This document shows, piece after piece, positions 18,092 to 27,240 of a stretch of DNA of 64,000 nt (the first letter of the stretch is position 1; the number at the start of each line of letters is the position of its first letter). The notes under the pieces were generated by a model. It made no database searches, was not told the origin of the DNA, and saw only the letters and a program-made list of their open reading frames with translations. Position numbers and translations under genes: made by a program. Source of the DNA: Lachnospiraceae bacterium (GTDB taxonomy: Bacteria > Bacillota > Clostridia > Lachnospirales > Lachnospiraceae); NCBI GenBank assembly GCA_017626095.1, contig JAGAJL010000015.1:1-64000 (forward strand). The letters run 5' to 3'.

Positions 18092-19303
18092 CTAAGCCTT
18101 ATATAGCTCTTTTATCCCTTTTGAGGACAATTTTACTACGGATGTATTGGGTCTTTTCTTTGCATATTCCACAAAATAGGTATCATCGTGTTCTGCATCC
18201 AATTGCAGTAACTCACAGTTTTTAGAAAGACTTCTTAACTCTCCTGCATAACGGATTGCATCACTTTCACATCCCTTTTCGTAAATAATCAATGTCATCA
18301 AAGGATAAATATCCGGTAAAAGCTTACGCGATGCCATTGCCTGCATCAGACCATCTACGTTAATAACAAAACCGATGGAAGCAGAGTTTTTACCAAAGTA
18401 AGAAAGCAAAGCATCATAACGACCGCCTGTAACAATTGCATCGCCGGTTCCATAGGTATAGCCTTTAAAAATAATACCGGTATAATAATGATATTTGCTG
18501 ACAAGTCCTAAATCAAAAGAAATATACCTTTCATCATGATAAATCTGCAACAATTCATAAAGACGCATCAGACGGTCAATCGCGCATTTACTTTGGGCAT
18601 TATGAACCAGTTCTTTCGCCTCTGATAATATTTCTACAGAACCAAACAATTCCGTGATTTTTAAAATGGATTCAACCTGCTTTTGAGACAGATTTTTATC
18701 GGAAAGCAATTCTTCTGCACCAAAATAGTTTTTGTTGGATATATTTTCTCTTAACTGTGCTTCCGTATCTTCATCCAATTGCAATTCCCTGCAAATACCC
18801 TTAAAAAATCCGATTTCACCGATACTGATCTGAAAATCAGATAAACCGGCAGCTTTTAAAGAAGAAACCGCAATGTGAATCATTTCTGCATCAGCCATAA
18901 CGGAATCATCCCCGATCAATTCCACACCCATCTGCGTGGTTTCTTTTAATTTCCCCTGAAGATTTGACGTATTAGTAAAAGTATTACCAAGATATGTAAG
19001 TCTGACAGGTAGAGATTCTTCCATAAAATACTTTGCTGCACATCTTCCGATAGAAGGCGTAAAATCCGGTCTCAACACTAACGTATTTCCTTCTTTATCA
19101 AAAAATTTATATAATTCCTTACTGGCTGTTGTTCCGATTTCTTTGCCGAAAACATCAAAAAATTCAAACGTCGGTGTTTCAATATCCTGATAACCGAATC
19201 GCAGAATATTCTCATGTATTTTGCCCTGCAAAAAATGTTTTCTCTGACATTCATTTCCATAAATATCTCTTACACCTTCCGGCGTATGTACCACTTTTTT
19301 CAT
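18092..19303 (-). CDS. hisZ: ATP phosphoribosyltransferase regulatory subunit HisZ
   Basis: A 403-residue paralogue of histidyl-tRNA synthetase without tRNA charging activity; it forms a hetero-octamer with short HisG. Class II synthetase-like motifs are PEGVRDIYG at the start, [13 protein letters not shown] (motif 2-like, about 75-87) and [20 protein letters not shown] (about 258-277). It is the first gene of the operon behind a near-consensus promoter. Its pairing with a short HisG immediately downstream supports HisZ over HisS. Confidence 0.93.
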   Translation of the reverse strand: MKKVVHTPEGVRDIYGNECQRKHFLQGKIHENILRFGYQDIETPTFEFFDVFGKEIGTTASKELYKFFDKEGNTLVLRPDFTPSIGRCAAKYFMEESLPVRLTYLGNTFTNTSNLQGKLKETTQMGVELIGDDSVMADAEMIHIAVSSLKAAGLSDFQISIGEIGFFKGICRELQLDEDTEAQLRENISNKNYFGAEELLSDKNLSQKQVESILKITELFGSVEILSEAKELVHNAQSKCAIDRLMRLYELLQIYHDERYISFDLGLVSKYHYYTGIIFKGYTYGTGDAIVTGGRYDALLSYFGKNSASIGFVINVDGLMQAMASRKLLPDIYPLMTLIIYEKGCESDAIRYAGELRSLSKNCELLQLDAEHDDTYFVEYAKKRPNTSVVKLSSKGIKELYKA

Positions 19304-19340
19304 AAAAATAGTTTTCCTTCCACATTTGCTCTAAACTTTC

Positions 19341-19362
19341 GCGAATTAAAGTGCTAATTCGC
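19341..19362. promoter_or_regulatory. Palindrome in the his operon leader
   Basis: GCGAATTA, a 6-nt spacer and TAATTCGC form a perfect 8-bp inverted repeat. It lies about 30 bp downstream of the predicted transcription start and 38 bp upstream of hisZ. It could be a repressor operator or an RNA hairpin. No T-box motif is present. Confidence 0.45.
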
Positions 19363-19383
19363 TAATATACTGACGCGTTTTTT

Positions 19384-19412
19384 AGTATACTGAAATCTGC
19401 ATGATTTGTCAA
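19384..19412 (-). promoter_or_regulatory. Promoter of the hisZ operon
   Basis: On the minus strand TTGACA (19407-19412) and TATACT (19384-19389) are separated by exactly 17 bp, nearly consensus. It starts 27 bp after the recU stop, so the his genes form their own unit. Confidence 0.8.
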
Positions 19413-19438
19413 TCATTTTAAAATCTGTCTGTAGCAGC

Positions 19439-20002
19439 TCACTCTGTCGAATCTGTATCGTCATCCAATATTTCACGTTCGTTTAAGTCTTTTTGAAGTG
19501 TGTCCAGATAGGGAACAAAAAGTCCCGCTTTATGCTTCAGTTCATAAGATAAATCCAATTCATCAATACGAAAGCTCTTTCTGCCACCGTTTTGCGCTCT
19601 TTCCCAGAAAACCTGCAGATGACGAAACGGCAGATAATACAACATATCACGATGCGTAAAATGGATCAGAAAAAATGCAACCCCGTCCTGTTTTTCAAAA
19701 TCTGCCATAAAAGCCACCTGATGTGGATGGATGTTTTGCAACTGAAAGGTATCGGATGCACATTCTTTTGCATCAAAACAAATGGGGATCCCCTGTACCG
19801 CTCCAATATAATCTACCGTCGATTTCTGATCAAAATAGGCCAGCGTAATATGTCTGGTCTCTTTATCGATTTTTATCGGTGTAATCGGTGTCGGAACCTT
19901 TTGAATTAAGGCAAGGCCTTTTTCCCTGTATTTCTCATTGGTACGATTAATCAATTCTTCCAACGCGGACCCACGAAGTCCGCGGCTATTCCATGTTCCC
20001 AT
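19439..20002 (-). CDS. recU: Holliday junction resolvase RecU
   Basis: A 187-residue RecU nuclease that cleaves Holliday junctions during recombination and chromosome segregation. N-terminal NSRGLRGSALEELINRTNEKY gives the arginine-rich stalk region. The nuclease core has STVDYIGAVQGIPICFDAKE, containing the catalytic D-x-E-x-K-like residues, and LQNIHPHQVAFM. It overlaps the pseudouridine synthase gene upstream by 17 bp. In most Firmicutes recU is next to ponA; that partner is absent here. Confidence 0.88.
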   Translation of the reverse strand: MGTWNSRGLRGSALEELINRTNEKYREKGLALIQKVPTPITPIKIDKETRHITLAYFDQKSTVDYIGAVQGIPICFDAKECASDTFQLQNIHPHQVAFMADFEKQDGVAFFLIHFTHRDMLYYLPFRHLQVFWERAQNGGRKSFRIDELDLSYELKHKAGLFVPYLDTLQKDLNEREILDDDTDSTE

Positions 20003-21020
20003 CTTTTAACAACCTTACTATTTTTTCATAATCTTGTGAGAATGCAGCATAAAACCTTTTGTCTGCAAGATACAAAAATTTATCATGCCGGATCTGACAG
20101 GCAGCCGGAAAGCATATTTCAAAAGAGTGTAATAACTGATGTCTTATTGGAAACGGATTTAAGACAGTCCTATTGCCATATTTCGTATCACCGATCAAGG
20201 GATGTCCGATGTTAGCAAGATGGGCACGAATCTGATGTGTCTTTCCGGTAATAAGCTCTACCCTGACTTCCGTATACACTTCTCCCTGATATGAAAAATG
20301 CTCTAAAGGCTCAATTTTTGTTTTAATATAATCTCCGTCATTATCTTTATCCTCTGATATGGAGACTTTATTTGTTTTTTCATTTTTCTTTAAATAGCCG
20401 TCTAAAAACAGCGGTTTTGCTATTTCACCCAAAACGATGGTCCGATAAAACTTGTGCAAGGTTCTTTCTTTGAGGATTTCGGAAAGAAATTGCAGTCCGA
20501 TAAGGGATTTTCCACACAATACAGCTCCTGTGGTATTCCGGTCAATCCGATTGGCAATGGATGGTTTAAACGTAGTTAAATCGCCGGGATTTATCATATG
20601 TTCCGTTAGCATATATCCAATCAGATATTCATTTAGGGAAACGTCCTCAGGGCGTGCCTTTTGCGAAAGCATTCCTGCCGGTTTATTAAAAATCAGAATA
20701 TCATCGTCTTCATAAATAATGGATAGGGAAAGTAAAGACAACTCACTCTTTGCTAGGTTCGGATAGTTATAATTTGCCTGATTCATCTGATTGAATCCTG
20801 CACTGCTAAACTTTGCAAAGGTATCATCTGAAACAAAGAGTTTCACACAATCTCCCTGTTTTAAGATTTCTTTTCCGTCTGCCTTTTTTCCATTCAATGT
20901 AAAATTCTTTTTCCTAAGCATTTTATAGATAAATCCCATGGAAGCTTCTGAAAATACTTTTCCAAGATATTTATCAAAACGCTGTCCGGCTTCATTCCGG
21001 TTAATAATCAGTTCTTTCAT
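19986..21020 (-). CDS. RluA family pseudouridine synthase
   Basis: A 344-residue RNA pseudouridine synthase with an N-terminal S4 domain (about 10-75) and a RluA-type catalytic domain. The catalytic Asp lies in IANRIDRNTTGAVLCGKSL (about 158-176), where the more common HRLDRDTSG is altered at several positions. Later motifs are TGKTHQIRAHLANIGHPLIGDTKYG. The target RNA position cannot be read from the sequence. Its start is 3 bp from the stop of the upstream hypothetical gene, and its stop overlaps recU. Confidence 0.9.
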   Translation of the reverse strand: MKELIINRNEAGQRFDKYLGKVFSEASMGFIYKMLRKKNFTLNGKKADGKEILKQGDCVKLFVSDDTFAKFSSAGFNQMNQANYNYPNLAKSELSLLSLSIIYEDDDILIFNKPAGMLSQKARPEDVSLNEYLIGYMLTEHMINPGDLTTFKPSIANRIDRNTTGAVLCGKSLIGLQFLSEILKERTLHKFYRTIVLGEIAKPLFLDGYLKKNEKTNKVSISEDKDNDGDYIKTKIEPLEHFSYQGEVYTEVRVELITGKTHQIRAHLANIGHPLIGDTKYGNRTVLNPFPIRHQLLHSFEICFPAACQIRHDKFLYLADKRFYAAFSQDYEKIVRLLKDGNME

Positions 21021-21022
21021 AA

Positions 21023-21586
21023 TTATAATGACAGTTGAAGCATCAAATTCAACAATGCTTCATCATTTGCTCTGTCTTCATCATCCTTTTTTTCTAAATC
21101 TGATAATCGTTTTAAATAATCATCTTTATTTGTAAAGACACCGGCCATACCTTTTAAGCCGTTTTGACGAATCATGTCGGATATATGCTTTTTTAATTCA
21201 TCCGCATCATTTGGGTGATTGGAAATACACGCATATACATAACCGTTTTTAACGATACAGGCGCAAGCTTCATAATTCTTTTTGTACGTTGTAAATACCA
21301 GACCATAGGCATGCACAAATGAGTCGACATTTTGCTTCAACAGCTCATAATCATCGGTAGTGCAACCATGATATCGCAAATACATGACCATGGAAACCGC
21401 ACTTTTACTCGCCGGAAGCATGCCCAGCACCGCAACAATAGTTAAAAGGTTTTTATTACTTCCGGTCGTTACATATCCGATGACATAAAGTCCGATGGAT
21501 AATGCAAAATAAAGAACAGTCAGAAACACGACCATTTTTTTCTTGTAATTATAATAGGCAAAATCTCCTTTTTGCACTTTTTTCAT
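21023..21586 (-). CDS. Conserved hypothetical membrane protein
   Basis: 187 residues; no named domain recognised. Two adjacent membrane helices at about 17-40 and 45-68 (MVVFLTVLYFALSIGLYVIGY; LLTIVAVLGMLPASKSAVSMV) are followed by a soluble domain of about 110 residues. That domain ends in a charged helix (DYLKRLSDLEKKDDEDRANDEA). It is in the operon between ygiQ and the RluA-type gene, with a good GGAG site. Possibly Lachnospiraceae-specific; function unknown. Confidence 0.7.
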   Translation of the reverse strand: MKKVQKGDFAYYNYKKKMVVFLTVLYFALSIGLYVIGYVTTGSNKNLLTIVAVLGMLPASKSAVSMVMYLRYHGCTTDDYELLKQNVDSFVHAYGLVFTTYKKNYEACACIVKNGYVYACISNHPNDADELKKHISDMIRQNGLKGMAGVFTNKDDYLKRLSDLEKKDDEDRANDEALLNLMLQLSL

Positions 21587-21670
21587 AGTGACTTTCTCCT
21601 GTTGACTTTAATTGTATTATTACTATTTCTTTTGTTATTTCTTTTGTTGTTACTTTTTCTTATATTGTTT

Positions 21671-23623
21671 TTATTTTCGCTTTTTTCGATTGACTGTATT
21701 GCTGTTATTTTTACTGCTCATCTTGTTTTTACCGCTGTTTCCGGTTTTAATGCCTTTGCCATTTTTATGTTTCTGATTTTTGAAATTGGCATTCTTTTGA
21801 CCAAGATTTTGGGCTTTTCCCTTCTTTTCCATTTTCCTTGGCGGAATCAGACACTTAGGGCCAAATCCGATTAAATCTTCCCTGTGCATTTTTAATAAAG
21901 CTTCTTTTACCAGTTCATAATTTTCCGGATTTTTATATTGTATCAAGGCTCTTTGCATAGCCTTTTCATGTGGATTTTTTACAACATAAACCGGTTTCAT
22001 ATCCCGTGGATCAATACCGGTATAATACATCACCGTTGACATGGTTGAAGGCGTCGGATAAAAATCCTGAACCTGCTGTGGCATATATCCGAGATCCCTG
22101 ATATATTCCGCTAGTTCTATGGCTTCTTTTAGAGTAGAACCGGGGTGCGAGGACATCAGATACGGAACCAGATATTGTTTTTTTCCGATCTTTTCATTGT
22201 AATCCTCATATTTTTTCATAAAGCGCTCATATACAGCATTTTCAGGTTTCCCCATACGACAAAGCACAGCATCCGAAATATGCTCGGGAGCAACCTTTAA
22301 CTGCCCACTGACATGATATCGCAACAATTCATGAAAGAAAGTATCATCTTTGTCACAGAGTAGATAATCAAAGCGAATTCCGGAACGGATAAAAACTTTT
22401 TTTACGTTCGGAAGCTTTCGAAGCTTACGAAGCAATGACACATAATCACTGTGATCGGCTTTTAAATTGGAACATGGCTTTGGAAAAAGGCATTGTTTGT
22501 TTTTGCAAACGCCGTACTGTAATTGTTTTTCACAGGAAGGTGCCCTGAAATTGGCCGTCGGTCCGCCCACATCGTGAATATATCCTTTAAAGTCCGGATC
22601 CTCTGTCATACTGACTGCCTCTTTAATAATCGATTCATGGCTCCTGGTCTGTACAATCCTTCCCTGATGAAAAGTCAGTGCACAAAAATTACAGCCTCCG
22701 AAACATCCACGGTTACTGATTAAGGAAAACTGTATTTCTTTTGTGGCAGGGACTCCGCCCAAAGCATCATAAGAGGGATGCGAACGCCTCATATAAGGGA
22801 GTGCGTAAATATCATCCATTTCCATTTCCGTCAGTGGAAAGGAAGGCGGATTTTGTATCACATATACATCATGTTCATATGGTTCAATCAGTGTTTTACC
22901 GGAATACGGGTCCGTATTTTCATATTGGATTGCAAAAGATTGTGCATACTGCTTCTTTTCTTCTTTCAACTCCATAAAAGACGGAAGCATAACTCCATCA
23001 CATACATGTTCCGTATTACGTGCTTTATATACGGTTCCGCGGATAAATGTCAAATCTTTTACATCCATACCGCTATTTAGGGCATCTGCAATCTCGACAA
23101 TTGATTTTTCACCCATTCCATAAGAAATCAAATCTGCACCGCTATCAAGTAAAATGGAACGTTTCAACGAATCAGACCAATAATCGTAATGTGCCATTCT
23201 GCGAAGACTCGCTTCAATCCCGCCTAAAATAATCGGTGTATCTTTATATTGACTGCGGACCAGATTACTATATACTACCGCAGCATGATCCGGTCGTCTG
23301 TTGCATGCACCGCCGGGCGTATAGGCATCAATCGTTCTTCTTTTTTTACTGACATAATAATGATTTACCATCGAATCCATATTACCGGCCGTAATCAAAA
23401 AAGCAAGGCGCGGTTTTCCAAGCACCTTAATGCTGTCCGGATTCTTCCAGTCAGGCTGGGAAATGATTCCGACCGTATATCCAAAAGATTCTAAAACTCT
23501 GGAAATAATGGCATGTCCGAATGACGGATGGTCTACATATGCATCCCCTATAATATAAACAAAATCCAGTTGTTCAACATTCTGCTTTTGACATTCTTCT
23601 AATGTCATAGGTAAAAAAGGCAT
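21671..23623 (-). CDS. YgiQ family radical SAM protein
   Basis: A 650-residue YgiQ (UPF0313) radical SAM enzyme of unknown substrate. Cys307, Cys311 and Cys314 in [17 protein letters not shown] bind the 4Fe-4S cluster. A second Cys-rich segment follows ([15 protein letters not shown], about 376-390). The last 60 residues are low-complexity, rich in Lys, Asn and Gly, probably an RNA-contacting tail. The stop codon lies in an AT-rich stretch before the next gene. It begins 2 bp after the upstream pseudouridine synthase gene ends. Confidence 0.92.
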   Translation of the reverse strand: MPFLPMTLEECQKQNVEQLDFVYIIGDAYVDHPSFGHAIISRVLESFGYTVGIISQPDWKNPDSIKVLGKPRLAFLITAGNMDSMVNHYYVSKKRRTIDAYTPGGACNRRPDHAAVVYSNLVRSQYKDTPIILGGIEASLRRMAHYDYWSDSLKRSILLDSGADLISYGMGEKSIVEIADALNSGMDVKDLTFIRGTVYKARNTEHVCDGVMLPSFMELKEEKKQYAQSFAIQYENTDPYSGKTLIEPYEHDVYVIQNPPSFPLTEMEMDDIYALPYMRRSHPSYDALGGVPATKEIQFSLISNRGCFGGCNFCALTFHQGRIVQTRSHESIIKEAVSMTEDPDFKGYIHDVGGPTANFRAPSCEKQLQYGVCKNKQCLFPKPCSNLKADHSDYVSLLRKLRKLPNVKKVFIRSGIRFDYLLCDKDDTFFHELLRYHVSGQLKVAPEHISDAVLCRMGKPENAVYERFMKKYEDYNEKIGKKQYLVPYLMSSHPGSTLKEAIELAEYIRDLGYMPQQVQDFYPTPSTMSTVMYYTGIDPRDMKPVYVVKNPHEKAMQRALIQYKNPENYELVKEALLKMHREDLIGFGPKCLIPPRKMEKKGKAQNLGQKNANFKNQKHKNGKGIKTGNSGKNKMSSKNNSNTVNRKKRK

Positions 23624-23624
23624 T

Positions 23625-24344
23625 TTATTTCTCTCTTTGATGATAATTTAATAATTCTAATTCTTTATCCGTAAGCGCCCGAAACTCCCCGGCAGACAAG
23701 TTATCATCCAGACGTATTTTTCCGATGGAAATACGTTTCAGATATGTAACCTCAACTCCAAGGACCTTCATCATACGTTTTACCTGATGATATCTTCCTT
23801 CGGTAATGGATAATACACCTAGTATCTGATCAGCATCTGTCCTTAGTATTTTTAAGGTAGCAGGCTTCGTAGGCGTTTCGTCTCCGATATCCATGCCGGA
23901 GGCCACCATATCGCAAGCCTCATCACAAAGATGACCTCGTGCACAAAAATAATAGGATTTTTCAACATGTTTTTTAGGAGCCATCAGATGATGAACAAAC
24001 GCACCGTCATCGGTCAAAAATAAAAGACCTTCCGTATCTTTATCCAATCGACCTACAATCAACAGACGCTTTTTTATTTCAGACGGAAAATAATCTAAGA
24101 CCGTCTTGTGCATCGAATCCGACAAAGCGCAGACACACCCCGCCGGTTTATGAAACATAAGATAAAGTTGTTTTTGTAACTTGATAGGTTTTTGATCAAA
24201 AACAACACTATCCTCATCACGTACATGAAATGCCTCATCCGTGATGAGGATATCATTTACCAAAACTCTGCCTTGTCGGATATATTTTTTGCATTTGCTT
24301 CTTGTATCGATGCCGCAATCGGACAAATATTTATCTAAACGCAT
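23625..24344 (-). CDS. RsuA/RluB family pseudouridine synthase
   Basis: A 239-residue small-subunit-type pseudouridine synthase. The N-terminal S4 domain is [27 protein letters not shown]-like. The catalytic Asp is in [18 protein letters not shown] (about 97-114), and [16 protein letters not shown] is the C-terminal substrate motif. It is most similar in layout to RsuA (16S U516), although RluB/RluE activity is possible. It is the first gene of the ygiQ-recU transcription unit. Confidence 0.92.
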   Translation of the reverse strand: MRLDKYLSDCGIDTRSKCKKYIRQGRVLVNDILITDEAFHVRDEDSVVFDQKPIKLQKQLYLMFHKPAGCVCALSDSMHKTVLDYFPSEIKKRLLIVGRLDKDTEGLLFLTDDGAFVHHLMAPKKHVEKSYYFCARGHLCDEACDMVASGMDIGDETPTKPATLKILRTDADQILGVLSITEGRYHQVKRMMKVLGVEVTYLKRISIGKIRLDDNLSAGEFRALTDKELELLNYHQREK

Positions 24345-24368
24345 AATTTACACAAAAACCCTAACCAC

Positions 24369-24417
24369 TTATACTTTTGACACTTACATCATAGAATTAA
24401 GTATATACTATTTTGAA
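24369..24417. promoter_or_regulatory. Divergent promoter region with a motif repeated at 37 kb
   Basis: Between the rsuA-like (-) and ylbJ-like (+) genes. For the minus strand TTCAAA (24412-24417) and TATGAT (24388-24393) are 18 bp apart. On the plus strand a TTGACA (24377-24382) precedes TATACT at an unusual 21 bp. The 25 bp at 24369-24393 recur with one mismatch at 37094-37118 on the opposite strand. Confidence 0.5.
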
Positions 24418-24434
24418 AGTTCGTGGGCTTTTTT

Positions 24435-25451
24435 ATGAAACATTTTATAAAAAACTTCGTATTTGCATCGATGTTTACCATTCTTTTTATGATTTTACTC
24501 ATTCATGCACAGGATACGAAATACTATGCATTTACCGGATTGAATATCTGGTATCAGCATATGCTACCAGCATTACTGCCGTTTATGATTTTATCAGGAC
24601 TAATGATTGATTTGAAACTGGATGGATATATCATCAAACCATTTAGATTTATTATCCGTCCCCTTTTTCAAATATCAGATGCCGGAATTTACAACCTGTT
24701 TATGGGGTTTTTATGTGGTTTTCCAATGGGTGCCAAAATTGCCTCAATGGAATATCAAGAAGGAAACATCTCACAAAAGGAAGCCGAATATCTTTTATGC
24801 TTTTGCAACAATTTCGGTCCTGCATACTATTTTTCTTTTATCTGCAATAACATTTATTCTCAAAAACTCATGCTATCCGGAATATTTGTTTTATATGTTT
24901 TACCTTTATTATACGGTTTACTTTTAAGATACAGCATTTATAAAAATGAAAATTTCTGCAGACAAAAAGATATTCATAATGATATTCATAATGACATTTA
25001 TAATTACAAAAACGAAAAAAGAAAGTCTGGGCCATCCTTAAAAAATCTGATTACATATACAAATTCCAATATCGTAAAAAGCTTATGCCAGATTGGTTTG
25101 CTTGGCGGATATATGATCCTTTGCAACATGCTGATGTCTGCTGTTTTGGTTTTTATCAATCATCTTCCATCCTTGATATCACCGGATACTGCAAAAAGAT
25201 TGGAAACCTTTTTTTATTGTATACTGGAAATATCGGGAGGCGTTCTATCCATAAAATCCCTACATCTATCCGAAGCCGGTTCTTTTGTGGTAGCGCATGC
25301 GGCATTGGCTTTTAACGGGCTGTCCTGTCATTTGCAGACTATTCATTTAATAAACGATTGTCCGTTTTCCAGGAAAAAATATATGCTGCATAAGATAATC
25401 CTATGCAGCATAACATGTATTCTGTTATTCATATTTTTAAAGAATAAATAA
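24435..25451 (+). CDS. YlbJ-like sporulation/nucleoside-recognition membrane protein
   Basis: 338 residues (342 if a GTG at 24423 is used; neither start has a strong ribosome binding site). It is polytopic, with family motifs MLPALLPFMILSGLM, FLCGFPMGAKIASM (about 95-108) and CNNFGPAYYFSFI (about 127-139). These are typical of the Gate/nucleoside-recognition group containing YlbJ, which is needed for heat-resistant spores. A hydrophilic insert has a short repeat DIHNDIHNDIYNY (about 178-190). In Bacillus ylbJ follows rsmD-coaD. Here those genes are adjacent but on the opposite strand, which supports the call. Confidence 0.75.
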   Translation: MKHFIKNFVFASMFTILFMILLIHAQDTKYYAFTGLNIWYQHMLPALLPFMILSGLMIDLKLDGYIIKPFRFIIRPLFQISDAGIYNLFMGFLCGFPMGAKIASMEYQEGNISQKEAEYLLCFCNNFGPAYYFSFICNNIYSQKLMLSGIFVLYVLPLLYGLLLRYSIYKNENFCRQKDIHNDIHNDIYNYKNEKRKSGPSLKNLITYTNSNIVKSLCQIGLLGGYMILCNMLMSAVLVFINHLPSLISPDTAKRLETFFYCILEISGGVLSIKSLHLSEAGSFVVAHAALAFNGLSCHLQTIHLINDCPFSRKKYMLHKIILCSITCILLFIFLKNK

Positions 25452-25455
25452 CAAC

Positions 25456-26046
25456 TTATGATTCTTCATCAAAAACAGAAGTATCAACCGGTTCTGCCGG
25501 ATACAATTCCGCACGGTTAGCAGTTACAATACTATAGCAGTCATTCAAGGAAGTAATCAGACTCTCATATTTTGCAGTATTGATTTCAAGAGATGTACAG
25601 ATGATTTTTTCTACATTGCCAAGCAGAGTGTCCGTATACTGGATGGCAGCTGCTTTCACCTGATTTGCTTCGTTGGTCGCTGCATCCACAATTTCCTGTG
25701 CCTGCTTCGTAGCAAGAGCAACGATTTCTTCTGCCTGACCGTATGCCTGCTGTGTAACCGCTTCCTGATTCACCAGTTCGCTTGTTTTGGCAGTTGCATC
25801 ATTAATCAGACCAGTCGCCTTTTTCTTGGCATCCTCTAAGATTGCTTCCTGATTGCTGATAATCTTCTGACAACGTTTGATTTCCTCTGGTGTTGTCATA
25901 CGAAGTTCTCTCAACAATTCATCAATTTCTTCTTTATTAACGACGATATTATTGCTGTTTAATAAAGTTGGTTTACAACTATCAATATAATCTTCGATTT
26001 CATCAATTAACTGCTCGATTTTACTGGTCATCATTTTACTGCTCAT
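25456..26046 (-). CDS. Coiled-coil protein of unknown function
   Basis: 196 residues, mostly helical. An N-terminal segment (about 8-50) precedes an Ala/Gln/Glu-rich coiled coil at about 60-140 (AKKKATGLINDATAKTSELV; AEEIVALATKQAQEIVDAAT). This resembles DivIVA-like or V-type ATPase subunit H/E-like stalk proteins, and annotation pipelines often label such proteins ATPase. No catalytic motif is seen. It is 25 bp downstream of coaD in the same operon. GGAG precedes the ATG. A structural or envelope-scaffold role is only a guess. Confidence 0.75.
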   Translation of the reverse strand: MSSKMMTSKIEQLIDEIEDYIDSCKPTLLNSNNIVVNKEEIDELLRELRMTTPEEIKRCQKIISNQEAILEDAKKKATGLINDATAKTSELVNQEAVTQQAYGQAEEIVALATKQAQEIVDAATNEANQVKAAAIQYTDTLLGNVEKIICTSLEINTAKYESLITSLNDCYSIVTANRAELYPAEPVDTSVFDEES

Positions 26047-26071
26047 AGCCGGTCTCCTTCATAATACTCTA

Positions 26072-26557
26072 TTATTTTTCATGATATTTTTTGTATATTT
26101 CTTTTGCCACAAAATCGGGAACACAGGGCGAAACATCGCCATGAAAATATGCAATTTCCTTAACAGAAGAAGAACTTAAATATGCATATTCCAGTGCTGT
26201 TGTCAAAAACATGGTGTCCAGTTCACCGCCTGAAAGCTTATGATTTGTCTGTGCGATCTGCAATTCATATTCAAAGTCGGTAATAGCTCTTAAGCCACGG
26301 ATAACAACATGAACATTCTTTTTTTTGGCATAGTCAATCGTCAGACCACTAAACGAATCAATCCGTACATTCGGCAAATCTTTTGTCGCTTCTTCTAGCA
26401 TTTTAACACGTTCTTCGACAGAAAACAATGACGACTTCATAACATTATATGAGACACAAACCGTTAATTCATCAAAAATATTAGCAGCTCTCTTTATAAC
26501 GTCCAAATGACCATACGTTACAGGATCAAAGCTCCCAGGATAAATTGCACTCTTCAT
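26072..26557 (-). CDS. coaD: Phosphopantetheine adenylyltransferase
   Basis: A 161-residue CoaD that transfers AMP to 4'-phosphopantetheine in coenzyme A synthesis. The nucleotidyltransferase motif [19 protein letters not shown] is at about 6-24, [16 protein letters not shown] at about 88-103 and [16 protein letters not shown] at about 124-139. The start is one base after the rsmD stop, so expression is coupled. The order rsmD-coaD is widespread. Confidence 0.97.
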   Translation of the reverse strand: MKSAIYPGSFDPVTYGHLDVIKRAANIFDELTVCVSYNVMKSSLFSVEERVKMLEEATKDLPNVRIDSFSGLTIDYAKKKNVHVVIRGLRAITDFEYELQIAQTNHKLSGGELDTMFLTTALEYAYLSSSSVKEIAYFHGDVSPCVPDFVAKEIYKKYHEK

Positions 26558-26558
26558 T

Positions 26559-27113
26559 TTAATGACTCCTTTTTACAAAAACATGCATATTGGTTTTATA
26601 TTGTTTAATTTTCATTACTTCATAAGGCAGTCTGTCAAGAAAAGAAAGATCTGTATCCAGTGCAGCCTCAAAAATAATTGTCGTATCTGAATCAATAATC
26701 GATGATGTTCCCAGATATTCCAAAACACGTTGTTCCAATTCCTTATGATAAGGCGGATCCATTAAAACAAAATCAAATTTTTTCTGATATTCCATTCTTG
26801 ATAAGGCAACAAAAACATCCTGTTTATATACACTTGCCTTATCGTTAAGCTTCGTATGCGTCAGATTACTTTTGATGCATTCTTCTGCTTTCGTAGAAGA
26901 ATCCACAAAACAGGCATAGCTTGCACCCCTGCTTAACGCCTCAATTCCGATTGCGCCGCTTCCGGCAAATAAATCCAGAAAAGACGCATCCTGAAGATCA
27001 AACTGCAGCATGTTAAATAATGTTTCCTTAATACGGTCAGTGGTCGGTCTGGTGTCTGTTCCTTCGGGAGTGACTAACTTTAGACTTCTGGCCGTTCCGG
27101 CTATTACTCTCAT
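26559..27113 (-). CDS. rsmD: 16S rRNA (guanine(966)-N(2))-methyltransferase
   Basis: A 184-residue RsmD methyltransferase. It begins [13 protein letters not shown], has [15 protein letters not shown], the SAM-binding strand [20 protein letters not shown] (about 41-60) and the N6/N2-methylase motif DPPY in [13 protein letters not shown]. The 127 bp between its start and the upstream topoisomerase gene are AT-rich with TGGAAATTATTATGGAAAA-type short repeats and no gene I can support. Confidence 0.95.
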   Translation of the reverse strand: MRVIAGTARSLKLVTPEGTDTRPTTDRIKETLFNMLQFDLQDASFLDLFAGSGAIGIEALSRGASYACFVDSSTKAEECIKSNLTHTKLNDKASVYKQDVFVALSRMEYQKKFDFVLMDPPYHKELEQRVLEYLGTSSIIDSDTTIIFEAALDTDLSFLDRLPYEVMKIKQYKTNMHVFVKRSH

Positions 27114-27240
27114 ATTTTATCTCCACTATATTTTCCATAATAATTTCCATAAAATTTTCATTATTATTTCCGTTATATATCCCGTTATGATACTCCAAAA
27201 TATTTATTTCAGAATTATTCTCCGTTATTACCTTCTTCAA

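Noticed and set aside
21572-21874. Very Leu/Phe-rich frame on the plus strand
   Set aside because: Antisense of the Lys/Asn-rich tail of YgiQ; composition artefact, no start signal.
27037-27240. Short frame between rsmD and the topoisomerase A gene
   Set aside because: Runs into rsmD in the wrong frame, Asn-rich from AT-rich spacer repeats, and no convincing start.
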